DNA from: Mucilaginibacter aquatilis
GTDB taxonomy: Bacteria; Bacteroidota; Bacteroidia; Sphingobacteriales; Sphingobacteriaceae
Assembly: GCF_009755275.1 (NCBI RefSeq)
Contig: NZ_WQLA01000004.1
Span: forward strand, 124,001-188,000
Direction: 5' to 3'
Length of the DNA: 64,000 nucleotides
Shown here: piece after piece, positions 46,640-54,892 of the stretch
How the letters are laid out: the number at the start of each line of letters is the position of its first letter
Position numbering within the stretch: the first letter of the stretch is position 1
The notes under the pieces: generated by a model
Told to the model about the DNA's origin: nothing
Databases searched by the model: none
The model's input: the letters and a program-made list of their open reading frames with translations, nothing else
Position numbers and translations under genes: made by a program

Positions 46640-47647
46640 ATGAAAATTTATAACAACTACATTCTCCTGTTTTTTATTTTGACCAATAGCGCGTTTGCAC
46701 AAAGCCAAGCCGATGCATACCGTAAACGTATGATGGATTCAATTAAGAACGTTTATCTTATAGAAGCCGCCATACGCAACCCTGCTTTGAGGCAAGCCTC
46801 CATCACTACCGATGTTACCTCCGGAAGCAATATTGAAAACTTTGTGCACGGCAATAAAATATTTGATGGCACAATGCAGGTATTGCGAACTAGCGCCTTA
46901 TTTAACGTACCTGTGCATCAATGGGGCAAAAACAGCATTAGTGCTACATTCAGCGCTTTTCAGCAGCGTTTTCACTTAAGCAATATCACGCCTTATCAAC
47001 CTAATTTGCCTGATTTGGAGGGCAAAGTATTCAACAAGTTTACGGTTGGGTTTACTGGTACCTTCCTACGTGTCGATTCACTGTTCGGGCATCAGGTTGT
47101 TTATTCAGCCAGCATATCGGGCGTTACCAGCAGGGCCAGTTCAATACAAAAGCTCAGTTACCTGGGCGCTGTAATATTTTCGCTTAAGCAAACGCCTAAA
47201 GTGCGCACAAGCGTAGGCCTTTTTATAAATATTGATCCATCTATCAATGTACCCGTTGTACCGTTTTTTACTTACTGGCGTAAGTTAAACAATGACTTAG
47301 AGCTTAACGTAAACTTGCCACAGCAATTAACATTGCGCAAAGGCATTTCGCCGAAATTATGGGCAACATTAGGTACATCACTATCAGGCTCCATTGCCTT
47401 TTTCAGGCACAACCAGCCTGGTATTCCACAAGACGGAAACTTTAGTACCATTGACCTTAAAACCGGCCCTGGCATTGAATATCGTTTTGCGAAAAAGTTT
47501 ATTTTTGGACTGAACGCTGGATTTTTAACCAATCTTCAATCGCGCGAGTTTGAAGTAAACTCAAAAGCTAATGACTACTTTTTGCGCAATAAGGTAAATC
47601 CATCGTTCTTCGGTAGCTTCTCAGTCTCTGTATTACCATTTTTATAG
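46640..47647 (+). CDS. Hypothetical secreted, probably outer-membrane beta-barrel protein
   Basis: 335 residues from the ATG of MKIYNNYIL, which begins a clear signal peptide ending near NSAFAQ. A longer in-frame reading would start inside the upstream palindrome and is rejected. The mature protein has alternating amphipathic strands (VFNKFTVGFTGTFLRVDSLF, VVYSASISGVTSRASS, FIFGLNAGFLTNLQSREF) and ends in an aromatic strand (GSFSVSVLPFL), the pattern of outer-membrane barrels. Function unknown; it follows the efflux operon by 140 bases. Confidence 0.75.
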   Translation: MKIYNNYILLFFILTNSAFAQSQADAYRKRMMDSIKNVYLIEAAIRNPALRQASITTDVTSGSNIENFVHGNKIFDGTMQVLRTSALFNVPVHQWGKNSISATFSAFQQRFHLSNITPYQPNLPDLEGKVFNKFTVGFTGTFLRVDSLFGHQVVYSASISGVTSRASSIQKLSYLGAVIFSLKQTPKVRTSVGLFINIDPSINVPVVPFFTYWRKLNNDLELNVNLPQQLTLRKGISPKLWATLGTSLSGSIAFFRHNQPGIPQDGNFSTIDLKTGPGIEYRFAKKFIFGLNAGFLTNLQSREFEVNSKANDYFLRNKVNPSFFGSFSVSVLPFL

Positions 47648-47771
47648 TAATGTGTTTAATTATGTGGAACAACCTGCTTTTGCGACAAACTTCGCAAGCA
47701 TTGTTGCACATTTTTCAATGCGGCTTTTAGGAGTTTGACTCTTTTACTTATTATTGAAGTAATTAATCAGG

Positions 47772-49514
47772 ATGAAGAATAAATTATTGGCCCTCAGATT
47801 TACTACAGCGTTAATCATTTCGTTTCTTACAACAACCGCCCAATCAATAAAACAGTATAACGTTTACAAGCTTGAAAAGAGCATTGGTAAAGAAGTTGTC
47901 CGCTTCAGTACTCCAGGCGACTTGACTGATCTCTCCACTCAGATTGAGACTAAAGATCGGGGTACAGTAATGAAGCTAAGCGCAAGTATATCGTTCACAA
48001 CTGGCGGTATCAAATACTCTTCTAAAGGTAACACATCTCGGTTTAAAACGGAAAGTATAGATACTACCGTTACTATCAAAAATGGCTTTCCTTTAACCAA
48101 CAATGGCTCCATTGCATTGAGGAAATCACTGATTGATTTTTGGAAACAACAAGGCAAGCCGCAATTTATTATCAACGCTTTAACAGGTGCCAAAATTAGT
48201 ATTGAGTTACTTGATTTTGAGAATAATCAACTTGAAGGAAGTAAACTAAACGTATATAAAATTAATAGCGGATTAGATGAACTACTTTGGCTGGATGCTC
48301 AAAACAACGCTGTTTTTTTGAGCTACTGCGACTCTGAAGGAGATAAAAGAGAAGTTATCGACGCAAAGTACGAACGCTTCTTCTCTGATCTTAATCAAAA
48401 ATCCAACAGCGTTCTGCTCAATACAGTTTTAAGCAATAAAAGCTTGAAGGGTCAGCAACATAAGGTTATAGCTATCACAGGAGGAAACATTATTGATGTG
48501 GTTGATAATGGGAACGTGATTACCAATAGCTTACTGGTATTAAAAGATGGTAAAATAAGCTACGTTGGCGTGTATGATAAATCGGCTATTCCTGCCAACG
48601 CTAAACTTATAGACGCAACAGGTAAATACATTATACCCGGGTTATGGAATATGCATGCACATCTCTTTCACCCCGAATATTTGAAAAAGGAGCTACTATC
48701 GGGCGTTACTTCGGTTAGAGATATGGGTAACGAATTTGACAATTCTGTTTTGCTCCTTAAGCAAGCAAATTCGCCAGATAGTTTTATACCGCATGTTTAT
48801 AGCGCCGGGCTAATAGACGGAAAATCGGAAAACAGCTTAGGAACTGTTTTCGCCAGCAGTAAACAAGAGATTGAAAAGAATATAAAACGATATTATGACG
48901 CCGGTTTTAATCAGATTAAGGTGTATACATACGTTAAAAAAAATGATTTTAATACGATTGTTAAAGAGGCTTCTAAGTATAACATGCCGGTAGTTGGTCA
49001 CTTACCTTTCGGCTATACATTAAGTTCATTTATAAATAATGGTATGAACAGCATAAGTCATGTTCACTATTTTATGAATAGCCTTAAGTGGGGCGGCAAT
49101 TTAAAAGAGGACAACAAATCCCTTCTTGAAACCCTGCTATCTCAAAGAATATATGTCGACCCTACTTTAAATGTTTATAATTTAACCGGCGACGTAAAAC
49201 TGCCTTATTACAGTAAGATAGTAAAGCTACTTTTTGATTACGGTATACCGATAGTAGCCGGTACTGATAACGAAGGTACCATTGCTGATGAACTTAATAA
49301 TTACGTGAACGCAGGCATGAGCCCTTTACAGGCAATACGCAGTGCTACTATAGTTCCAGCCACTGTAATGAAAACTCACACATTGGCTGGAAGTATTGAA
49401 AAAGGCAAACAGTCTGATGTTGTGATATTAAACGCTAATCCATTACTTGATATCAGAAATTTGAAGCAAATAAATACTGTTGTTAAGGGCGAATGGGTCA
49501 TCAATCCAAATTGA
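47772..49514 (+). CDS. Secreted metal-dependent amidohydrolase (imidazolonepropionase/prolidase-like)
   Basis: 580 residues with a signal peptide (about 1-23). The amidohydrolase part begins near 240 (GGNIIDVVDNGNVITNSLLVLKDGKI). It carries HxH metal ligands H295 and H297 in NMHAHLF, a Lys in QIKVYTY that may be the bridging carbamate, His in VVGHLPFGY and ISHVHYF, and Asp in AGTDNEG. The C-terminus GSIEKGKQSDVVILNANPL is typical. The first 215 or so residues form an extra domain I do not recognise. Substrate may be a peptide, cyclic imide or lactone. No operon partner is evident. Confidence 0.88.
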   Translation: MKNKLLALRFTTALIISFLTTTAQSIKQYNVYKLEKSIGKEVVRFSTPGDLTDLSTQIETKDRGTVMKLSASISFTTGGIKYSSKGNTSRFKTESIDTTVTIKNGFPLTNNGSIALRKSLIDFWKQQGKPQFIINALTGAKISIELLDFENNQLEGSKLNVYKINSGLDELLWLDAQNNAVFLSYCDSEGDKREVIDAKYERFFSDLNQKSNSVLLNTVLSNKSLKGQQHKVIAITGGNIIDVVDNGNVITNSLLVLKDGKISYVGVYDKSAIPANAKLIDATGKYIIPGLWNMHAHLFHPEYLKKELLSGVTSVRDMGNEFDNSVLLLKQANSPDSFIPHVYSAGLIDGKSENSLGTVFASSKQEIEKNIKRYYDAGFNQIKVYTYVKKNDFNTIVKEASKYNMPVVGHLPFGYTLSSFINNGMNSISHVHYFMNSLKWGGNLKEDNKSLLETLLSQRIYVDPTLNVYNLTGDVKLPYYSKIVKLLFDYGIPIVAGTDNEGTIADELNNYVNAGMSPLQAIRSATIVPATVMKTHTLAGSIEKGKQSDVVILNANPLLDIRNLKQINTVVKGEWVINPN

Positions 49515-49545
49515 TATATAACCCATTTTTTGATCTTCATTATAG

Positions 49546-50082
49546 CTAATTATGCTTAGTCCATATTAACTTAGCTGTATCATAGCCTAGTGCTTTTGCA
49601 TGTTCAAGGTAACGTTGCTTTATATAATCGGGCATGCTTTTCTCTCTTGATAGCAGCCACAAGTATTTAAGGTTGTTGCCGGCAATCAAAGCGTATTTGT
49701 AGTCATCATCAAGGGCAATAACATTATAACCTGCATAAAACGGTCCAAAAAACGAAACCTTAAGTCTTGCTTCGTCTGGAGATTTCACAAATTTAGCCTT
49801 GCCTATGCTTTCTTTCCATTCCTGGTCTTTATCCTTAAATCCGCGGTTCGTTACCTTAATAGTACCGTCATCATTCATTGAGTAATTTGCAGTGACCTCT
49901 GATAATCCCTTCTCAAATTTAAAATCCATCCTTGCAATTTCGTACCATGTTCCAAGATACTCTTGTTCATTAAACGGTTTAACCGCCGTAGCACCCTTAG
50001 GTATGGAAACACATGAGGAAAGCTTTATACCGAGTACAGTGAGTCCGGCTAAACCTGCCAGAAGATATATTTTGTTCTTCAT
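49546..50082 (-). CDS. blc: Outer-membrane lipocalin (Blc-like)
   Basis: 178 residues with lipobox LSSC (Cys 24). The lipocalin signature YLGTWYEIARMDFKFEKGL is followed by VTANYSMNDDGTIKVTNRG and the C-terminal YLWLLSREKSMPDYI, all characteristic of the bacterial Blc family. These lipoproteins bind phospholipids or lysophospholipids and are linked to envelope stress. Divergent from the zinc-ribbon gene cluster; an 11-bp inverted repeat lies in the shared upstream region. Confidence 0.93.
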   Translation of the reverse strand: MKNKIYLLAGLAGLTVLGIKLSSCVSIPKGATAVKPFNEQEYLGTWYEIARMDFKFEKGLSEVTANYSMNDDGTIKVTNRGFKDKDQEWKESIGKAKFVKSPDEARLKVSFFGPFYAGYNVIALDDDYKYALIAGNNLKYLWLLSREKSMPDYIKQRYLEHAKALGYDTAKLIWTKHN

Positions 50083-50111
50083 ACAAAAATCCCTTTACTG
50101 CAAGTAACCTA

Positions 50112-50141
50112 TGCTGTAAAATTCTGTTTTATTTTACAGCA
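50112..50141. repeat. 11-bp inverted repeat upstream of blc
   Basis: TGCTGTAAAAT and ATTTTACAGCA are perfect complements around the 8-nt loop TCTGTTTT, 30 bases upstream of the lipocalin start and in the region shared with the divergent zinc-ribbon operon. Could be an operator or a leader hairpin of blc. Confidence 0.5.
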
Positions 50142-50288
50142 ACATTTGTATTGGCCGATGCATGTTGCCAAAAAGCAATTTATAATGCTAAGCCTTGCTC
50201 ATAAACTTGAATGGGTGTTAGATTATTATTTTAACGACTCTGGCCGTATTGTTAAAACCCATCATAGCTATTATATGTTATGAGGCAA

Positions 50289-51506
50289 ATGGCTAAAGAT
50301 ATCAAAGCAATTAAGTGCCCGCATTGCGGCAGTGTGCAAAAAACAGAAGTCAAGCCAGACTTTTATCGTTGTGAAAATTGCGGCACCGAGTACTTTCTGG
50401 ATAGTGATGACGTACACATTTATCATCACCATACAAGGCAAAATCAACAATACGTCAATACAACGGAGTCGAACAGTAAATTGCCCATTTACATTTTGAT
50501 AGGCACCATTGCATTCATAGTCATAGCATTTGTTGCCGTAATGGTGTTTAGTCCTAAGAAAGAAAAATCATACAGTAGCTACACCAATTTCAAAACGCCA
50601 CGTATGCACTACAGTAATGTAGTTTATGAAAATACTGCCACGGGCGACCCTATATATCTTCGCATCGGGGCCGATCAAACTTACAGTGATAATGGTAAAA
50701 GTGAGTTTGAAATGCATACGCAATATGTTAACGCTGCTACCGGGAAGATTATTGAAGACAGGGTTATGGACGGTGATTACCGTAAAAGCTTAAAATGCGA
50801 CCTCAGGTTCAAAACGTTTCGGCCTGATATGACTTATGCTATTGGCTGCAACACCACCATTTTTCATTTAGATACGCGCAGCAATCAAATTACCGATATA
50901 ACAAGCCGTTTGTTTGATGGCTTTCCTCAGTTAAGCTCAGGCATTGCGCAAATTGAGTTTGATTACTCCAAGCCCATGATCAACATCATGAACAATGAGG
51001 GTACAAGCTTTCACTATTTTCCTACCTTAAAAGTGCTTGTAAGTAGTGATGAGGAAGCAAACAAAGTTTGGGAATCGAAGTTTGACAGGTTTTATTTTAG
51101 CTTTGGTTACCTGGGTAGTTGGACAGATGATAACAAGTATAATCAACTGATTGAAAACCGCTACTCGTCTAAAACAGCAAAGCTAACCCAGCGCGACCTA
51201 ACACCCGGCAGGAAGTATTTTAATCCCGAGATTCTTTATCAGGATAAAGAAAATTTACTCATCAAAGTGAATACTACAGCGGCCAACAACTCTCCCATTT
51301 CTATACAAAGCATTAATGTGCAAAGCGGTAAACTTAACTGGGCATTACCACCAGATAGGTATTACTTATACAGCGCCACCAAATGTAAGCAGGGCTTTGC
51401 CATTGAGTATCGTAAAGATGAGGAGGCAGATTATGCTCATGGGGTAATAGTAGCATCCAATGAAGGCAAACTGATTAATAACTACCAGTTGGGACGTACA
51501 GAATAA
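50289..51506 (+). CDS. Zinc-ribbon, single-pass membrane protein (paralogue 1)
   Basis: 405 residues from the ATG of MAKDIKAIKC; an ATG three codons upstream is possible, but the paralogue in the next gene starts at the equivalent Met. An N-terminal zinc ribbon has ligands C10, C13, C28 and C31 (CPHC and CENC). A linker with His repeats and one transmembrane helix (about 69-88: LPIYILIGTIAFIVIAFVAV) follow, then a large extracytoplasmic domain of mostly beta strands with no family I recognise. The arrangement recalls YdjG of Bacillus, a zinc-ribbon membrane protein. Followed by its paralogue and an SPFH gene in the same direction. Confidence 0.82.
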   Translation: MAKDIKAIKCPHCGSVQKTEVKPDFYRCENCGTEYFLDSDDVHIYHHHTRQNQQYVNTTESNSKLPIYILIGTIAFIVIAFVAVMVFSPKKEKSYSSYTNFKTPRMHYSNVVYENTATGDPIYLRIGADQTYSDNGKSEFEMHTQYVNAATGKIIEDRVMDGDYRKSLKCDLRFKTFRPDMTYAIGCNTTIFHLDTRSNQITDITSRLFDGFPQLSSGIAQIEFDYSKPMINIMNNEGTSFHYFPTLKVLVSSDEEANKVWESKFDRFYFSFGYLGSWTDDNKYNQLIENRYSSKTAKLTQRDLTPGRKYFNPEILYQDKENLLIKVNTTAANNSPISIQSINVQSGKLNWALPPDRYYLYSATKCKQGFAIEYRKDEEADYAHGVIVASNEGKLINNYQLGRTE

Positions 51507-51565
51507 CTAGCTTTAAACTAAAAAACTTATTTGCTGTTACTAACAACGTATACCTTATTAAATTC

Positions 51566-52879
51566 ATGGCAAAAGAAATTAAAGCAATTCAGTGCCCCAA
51601 ATGTGGTTCAACACAAAAGGCCGAACTCAGACCAGACTATTTTAGGTGCCATAACTGTAACACAGAATATTTTTTAGATAATGATGATATAACTATCAAT
51701 CATAATATAAATTACAAAAATCAGCCCTCAAACGCCTCATCTCCAAACTCAAAATCAATACTCGTTATATTTAGTGTTGTCATAATTTTCTTTGTGGCGG
51801 CAATTATAATTCCCCGGCTGTTTACTTCCGGTCATTCTAACACAAGTAATTCTGTAATACCACTTACCACCGAAAGCGATGACAGCTTTCGCTGGAGCGA
51901 CAGAGAAGTTGTTGCATTTGAAAATACCGCAGGCGTACCGGTTATTGCGATAATGGGATTTCGTGATTATAATAATGATGATAAGAAACAAAAATCGGGC
52001 AACTACATTGCTTTTTATAATGCGTTAAATAGTAAGGAACTTAGTAAGCAAAGATTAACTGAATTGCCGCAGGAAAGGCTCAATAATGCCGATTTCAGTA
52101 TATTTCAAAATGGCGATATCTATGCAATAGGTAATAAAAGTATATTATATAAAATAGATAAGACCAACACGCGCCTGGTTAATGTACCGGCCGATTTTTT
52201 CACGCATCATGAAGACTTAGCAGCGGGTATTGCTCAAGTTGAATTTATTGGAACCAGCTGGGGTGATGGATTGAAACTGGTGACTAATGATGGAAAGAAC
52301 CGGACTTACTTTCCAATTGCCGATAAGGTTTACACGGAAAAGGAAATATACCCTGCTGAACGCGCACTTGAAAAGAGAGAACCCGGCGCCAAAACAAGGA
52401 CTTACTTTTTATTTAGTGAAAAAAGTGATGATTTCCCCGACGAACCTATCAAGCTAATGATGTATACGCAAAAAGACAACAAAGGCGGCCCTAATACCCG
52501 TCCCTTTTTTCAAAAAAACGACGATTCTTTCTTCGGCAGAAATACTGTGTCAGATTTTAGGCAAGGCGAGAAATACGTCATAAGCTACAAAGATTTAACG
52601 CCCGGAAGACTCTATTTTTCGCCAGAGGTATTATACAGCGACAACCAATATGTGTTAATTATGTACAAAGCAACAGCTGCGGCAAATTCAAATGTTAAGG
52701 TTCAGTGCCTTTCTGTGCCTGATGGGCGAATTATATTTACAAAACCAATTGAATTGGACAAATCAATAGACCGTGAAGCCTACAAATACAGTAAAGGGTT
52801 TATGCTTGAAACTTATGAGGCAGTGTACGTTACTGACATGAAAGGTAAGACAGTAAACGAATTTAAAATAATCAACTAA
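51566..52879 (+). CDS. Zinc-ribbon, single-pass membrane protein (paralogue 2)
   Basis: 437 residues with the same plan as the gene before it: zinc ribbon C10/C13/C28/C31 (CPKC and CHNC), the shared TEYFLD motif after it, a transmembrane helix (about 69-90) and a large external domain. Shared blocks in that domain include the pattern GIAQ.EF, DLTPGR.YF.PE.LY and TAA.N. It arose by tandem duplication. The SPFH gene begins one base after its stop, so translation is probably coupled. Role unknown; membrane-stress complex suspected from context. Confidence 0.82.
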   Translation: MAKEIKAIQCPKCGSTQKAELRPDYFRCHNCNTEYFLDNDDITINHNINYKNQPSNASSPNSKSILVIFSVVIIFFVAAIIIPRLFTSGHSNTSNSVIPLTTESDDSFRWSDREVVAFENTAGVPVIAIMGFRDYNNDDKKQKSGNYIAFYNALNSKELSKQRLTELPQERLNNADFSIFQNGDIYAIGNKSILYKIDKTNTRLVNVPADFFTHHEDLAAGIAQVEFIGTSWGDGLKLVTNDGKNRTYFPIADKVYTEKEIYPAERALEKREPGAKTRTYFLFSEKSDDFPDEPIKLMMYTQKDNKGGPNTRPFFQKNDDSFFGRNTVSDFRQGEKYVISYKDLTPGRLYFSPEVLYSDNQYVLIMYKATAAANSNVKVQCLSVPDGRIIFTKPIELDKSIDREAYKYSKGFMLETYEAVYVTDMKGKTVNEFKIIN

Positions 52880-52880
52880 T

Positions 52881-53882
52881 ATGGGCATCGGAAGCTTTTT
52901 TAGAAATCAGCTCTCACAGGTAATAGAATGGAACAATCAGCAGCCGGATATGCTGGTTTGGAAATTTCCATCTGAAAAAGATGAGATTAAAAATGCCAGT
53001 AAACTGATTATATCTCCCGGGCAGGGTGCTATTTTGGTTTACGAAGGTAAAGTCACCGACAATTTGTCCACCGAAGGTATTTATGATCTCGAAACCGATA
53101 ATCATCCGTTCATAACAACGTTATTGAAATTGCGTACCAACTTTGAAAGTGAGCATAAATTAAAGATCTGGTTTTATCGTACGGCCGAAAATGTTAATCA
53201 GGGCTGGGGAACAGCGCAAATGATAAAGTACATGGATCCGGTTTATAAAATTCCGGTAGAATTGGGTGCTAATGGTACCTTCTCGTTTCGTATATCAAAC
53301 CCGCTTTATTTGTTTTCAAACGTTGTTGGCGCAAAAGACACATTTACTATTTTAGAAGCCCGACTGTTGCTACAAAGCCGTTTCCCCGAAAGCTTATCGG
53401 CAGTTTTAGCTCAAAGTGGTGTGTCTTATCAGCAAATTGATGCGCAACTACCAGTACTTTCAGCTAGTATTAAAGCACAACTGAATGCCGAACTTGACAA
53501 ACTTGGCTTTGAGTTAACTGACTTTAAATTAAACGGGACCATTTTTGATGACGCAACAAAAGAGCGCATAGGTAAGGTAGCCAACATTACTGCTGAAGCC
53601 ATGGCTGCAGGCGAAGGAGGTTTAACTTACGTAGAAATGGAAAAGTTGAAGGCCCTACGTGATGCCGCACGTAATGAAGGCGGCTTAGCAGGTGCTGGTT
53701 TACAACTTGGTGTAGGTATGGATTTAGGTAAAACGTTTAACACAGCTAAAGATGAACATCTTAACGCTCAATCAACAGATGTGGTATCTAAGTTAAAGCA
53801 ATTGAAGCTACTGCTTGACGAAGGTATTATTACCCAGGAAGAGTTTGACAACAAGAAAAAAGAATGGCTGGATAAGCTTTAA
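52881..53882 (+). CDS. SPFH-domain protein with C-terminal SHOCT (YdjI-like)
   Basis: 333 residues without signal peptide. The start MGIGSFFRNQLSQVIEW and the block IISPGQGAILVYEGKVTD match the YdjI/virion-core branch of SPFH proteins. The stomatin-like core covers about 30-240 (VELGANGTFSFRISNPLYLF, LNAELDKLGFELTDFKLNGT). A SHOCT segment closes the protein (KLKQLKLLLDEGIITQEEFD, about 304-323). Such proteins form membrane-associated oligomers on the cytoplasmic face. Together with the two zinc-ribbon membrane proteins upstream it probably makes an envelope-associated complex. Confidence 0.9.
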   Translation: MGIGSFFRNQLSQVIEWNNQQPDMLVWKFPSEKDEIKNASKLIISPGQGAILVYEGKVTDNLSTEGIYDLETDNHPFITTLLKLRTNFESEHKLKIWFYRTAENVNQGWGTAQMIKYMDPVYKIPVELGANGTFSFRISNPLYLFSNVVGAKDTFTILEARLLLQSRFPESLSAVLAQSGVSYQQIDAQLPVLSASIKAQLNAELDKLGFELTDFKLNGTIFDDATKERIGKVANITAEAMAAGEGGLTYVEMEKLKALRDAARNEGGLAGAGLQLGVGMDLGKTFNTAKDEHLNAQSTDVVSKLKQLKLLLDEGIITQEEFDNKKKEWLDKL

Positions 53883-53891
53883 TTAAATACC

Positions 53892-54131
53892 ATGAAAACA
53901 TTGATAGGAATACTTGCTGCCCTTATTACACTTGCATTTGTTGGCTTGCTGATTTTACGTGTATGGGATATTAAGATTTTGAGCTTTGAAACAATTGCAA
54001 GAAGTAGCATTACACTGGCAATATTAGGCGTTACTTCCCTAGTATTGATTGTTGTGTATGGTGCTTTTTTGAAAAATACCAACCGAAATTATAACAATAA
54101 AGTAGGCAACCGTGCCCATCCAAAAGCTTAA
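53892..54131 (+). CDS. Small two-helix membrane protein
   Basis: 79 residues, two hydrophobic helices (about 4-24 and 38-59) joined by a short basic/polar loop, and a polar Asn/Lys-rich tail. It starts nine bases after the SPFH stop and is almost surely in the same transcript. No family recognised; likely part of the same membrane complex. Confidence 0.75.
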   Translation: MKTLIGILAALITLAFVGLLILRVWDIKILSFETIARSSITLAILGVTSLVLIVVYGAFLKNTNRNYNNKVGNRAHPKA

Positions 54132-54155
54132 TTGCAGGCTAAGCGTACTTTATGC

Positions 54156-54782
54156 TTATTTAACCAACTTTAAATCATCCATTTTGATGTAGCCTGAGGT
54201 TTCCTTTCCGGCTTTGTTCGTAAAATACACATAAAGCCATTCATTTTTGCTGGCCGCTATGCGGTCCATATCAAGTGTAACCTTATCGCCTTTCAACACA
54301 TAAGCCTTAAGCTTAGTGGTCGCATTCGGCTTTTTATAAAAATATGCTTTTGCGGCTGTTACCAAATAGTCGCCCGCTACAGCATTGGTAAACTTTATAT
54401 ACAAGCCGTTGAAATCTTCGGTCAAATGGTCGGTGGCACAATCAGAAAACTTTGCATTTAACTTGTTGCCTATCATAGCCAGTGTAACTTTGCAGTCAGG
54501 ATCATTTTCAACGCTTTGCAAGGTGCAGGTGTTGTTCTTAAGTATTCCCGTGCCTGCATAGTAACCCATTTGACCGTTATGTGTATTCCACCAGGTAAAA
54601 ATCTCTGCATTTACCTTACTTCCTGTTTTATCAAATGAAATTACGCTGTATGCGCCGTTCGCTATTTTCCTTTGGTACGTTCCGATTTGAGCACATACTG
54701 CTCCGGAAAAAATTATAGCCAGTAATAAAAGCGAAGTTGCTTTTATCTTAATAATTTGCGGTATACCCAAAAGTGTGTTCAT
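54156..54782 (-). CDS. Secreted protein with C-terminal SH3-like domain
   Basis: 208 residues with a signal peptide ending near GAVCAQ (about 31). The first mature half (about 35-130) is a small beta domain with CTLQSVENDPDC-type cysteines and no family I recognise. The C-terminal part (about 138-208) looks like a bacterial SH3-like fold (DYLVTAAKAYFYKKPNATTK, GYIKMDDLKLVK), which often binds peptidoglycan or other proteins. Convergent with the small membrane gene of the SPFH cluster. Confidence 0.75.
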   Translation of the reverse strand: MNTLLGIPQIIKIKATSLLLLAIIFSGAVCAQIGTYQRKIANGAYSVISFDKTGSKVNAEIFTWWNTHNGQMGYYAGTGILKNNTCTLQSVENDPDCKVTLAMIGNKLNAKFSDCATDHLTEDFNGLYIKFTNAVAGDYLVTAAKAYFYKKPNATTKLKAYVLKGDKVTLDMDRIAASKNEWLYVYFTNKAGKETSGYIKMDDLKLVK

Positions 54783-54892
54783 TCAACAATATTAACTTTT
54801 AGCCATAAAACATTTTAAACAACATTTGTTTGTAGAGCAAGAAGATATTAGCTGTAACGTTTAGGATTTTAAAATAATTAAAGCCCATCATA

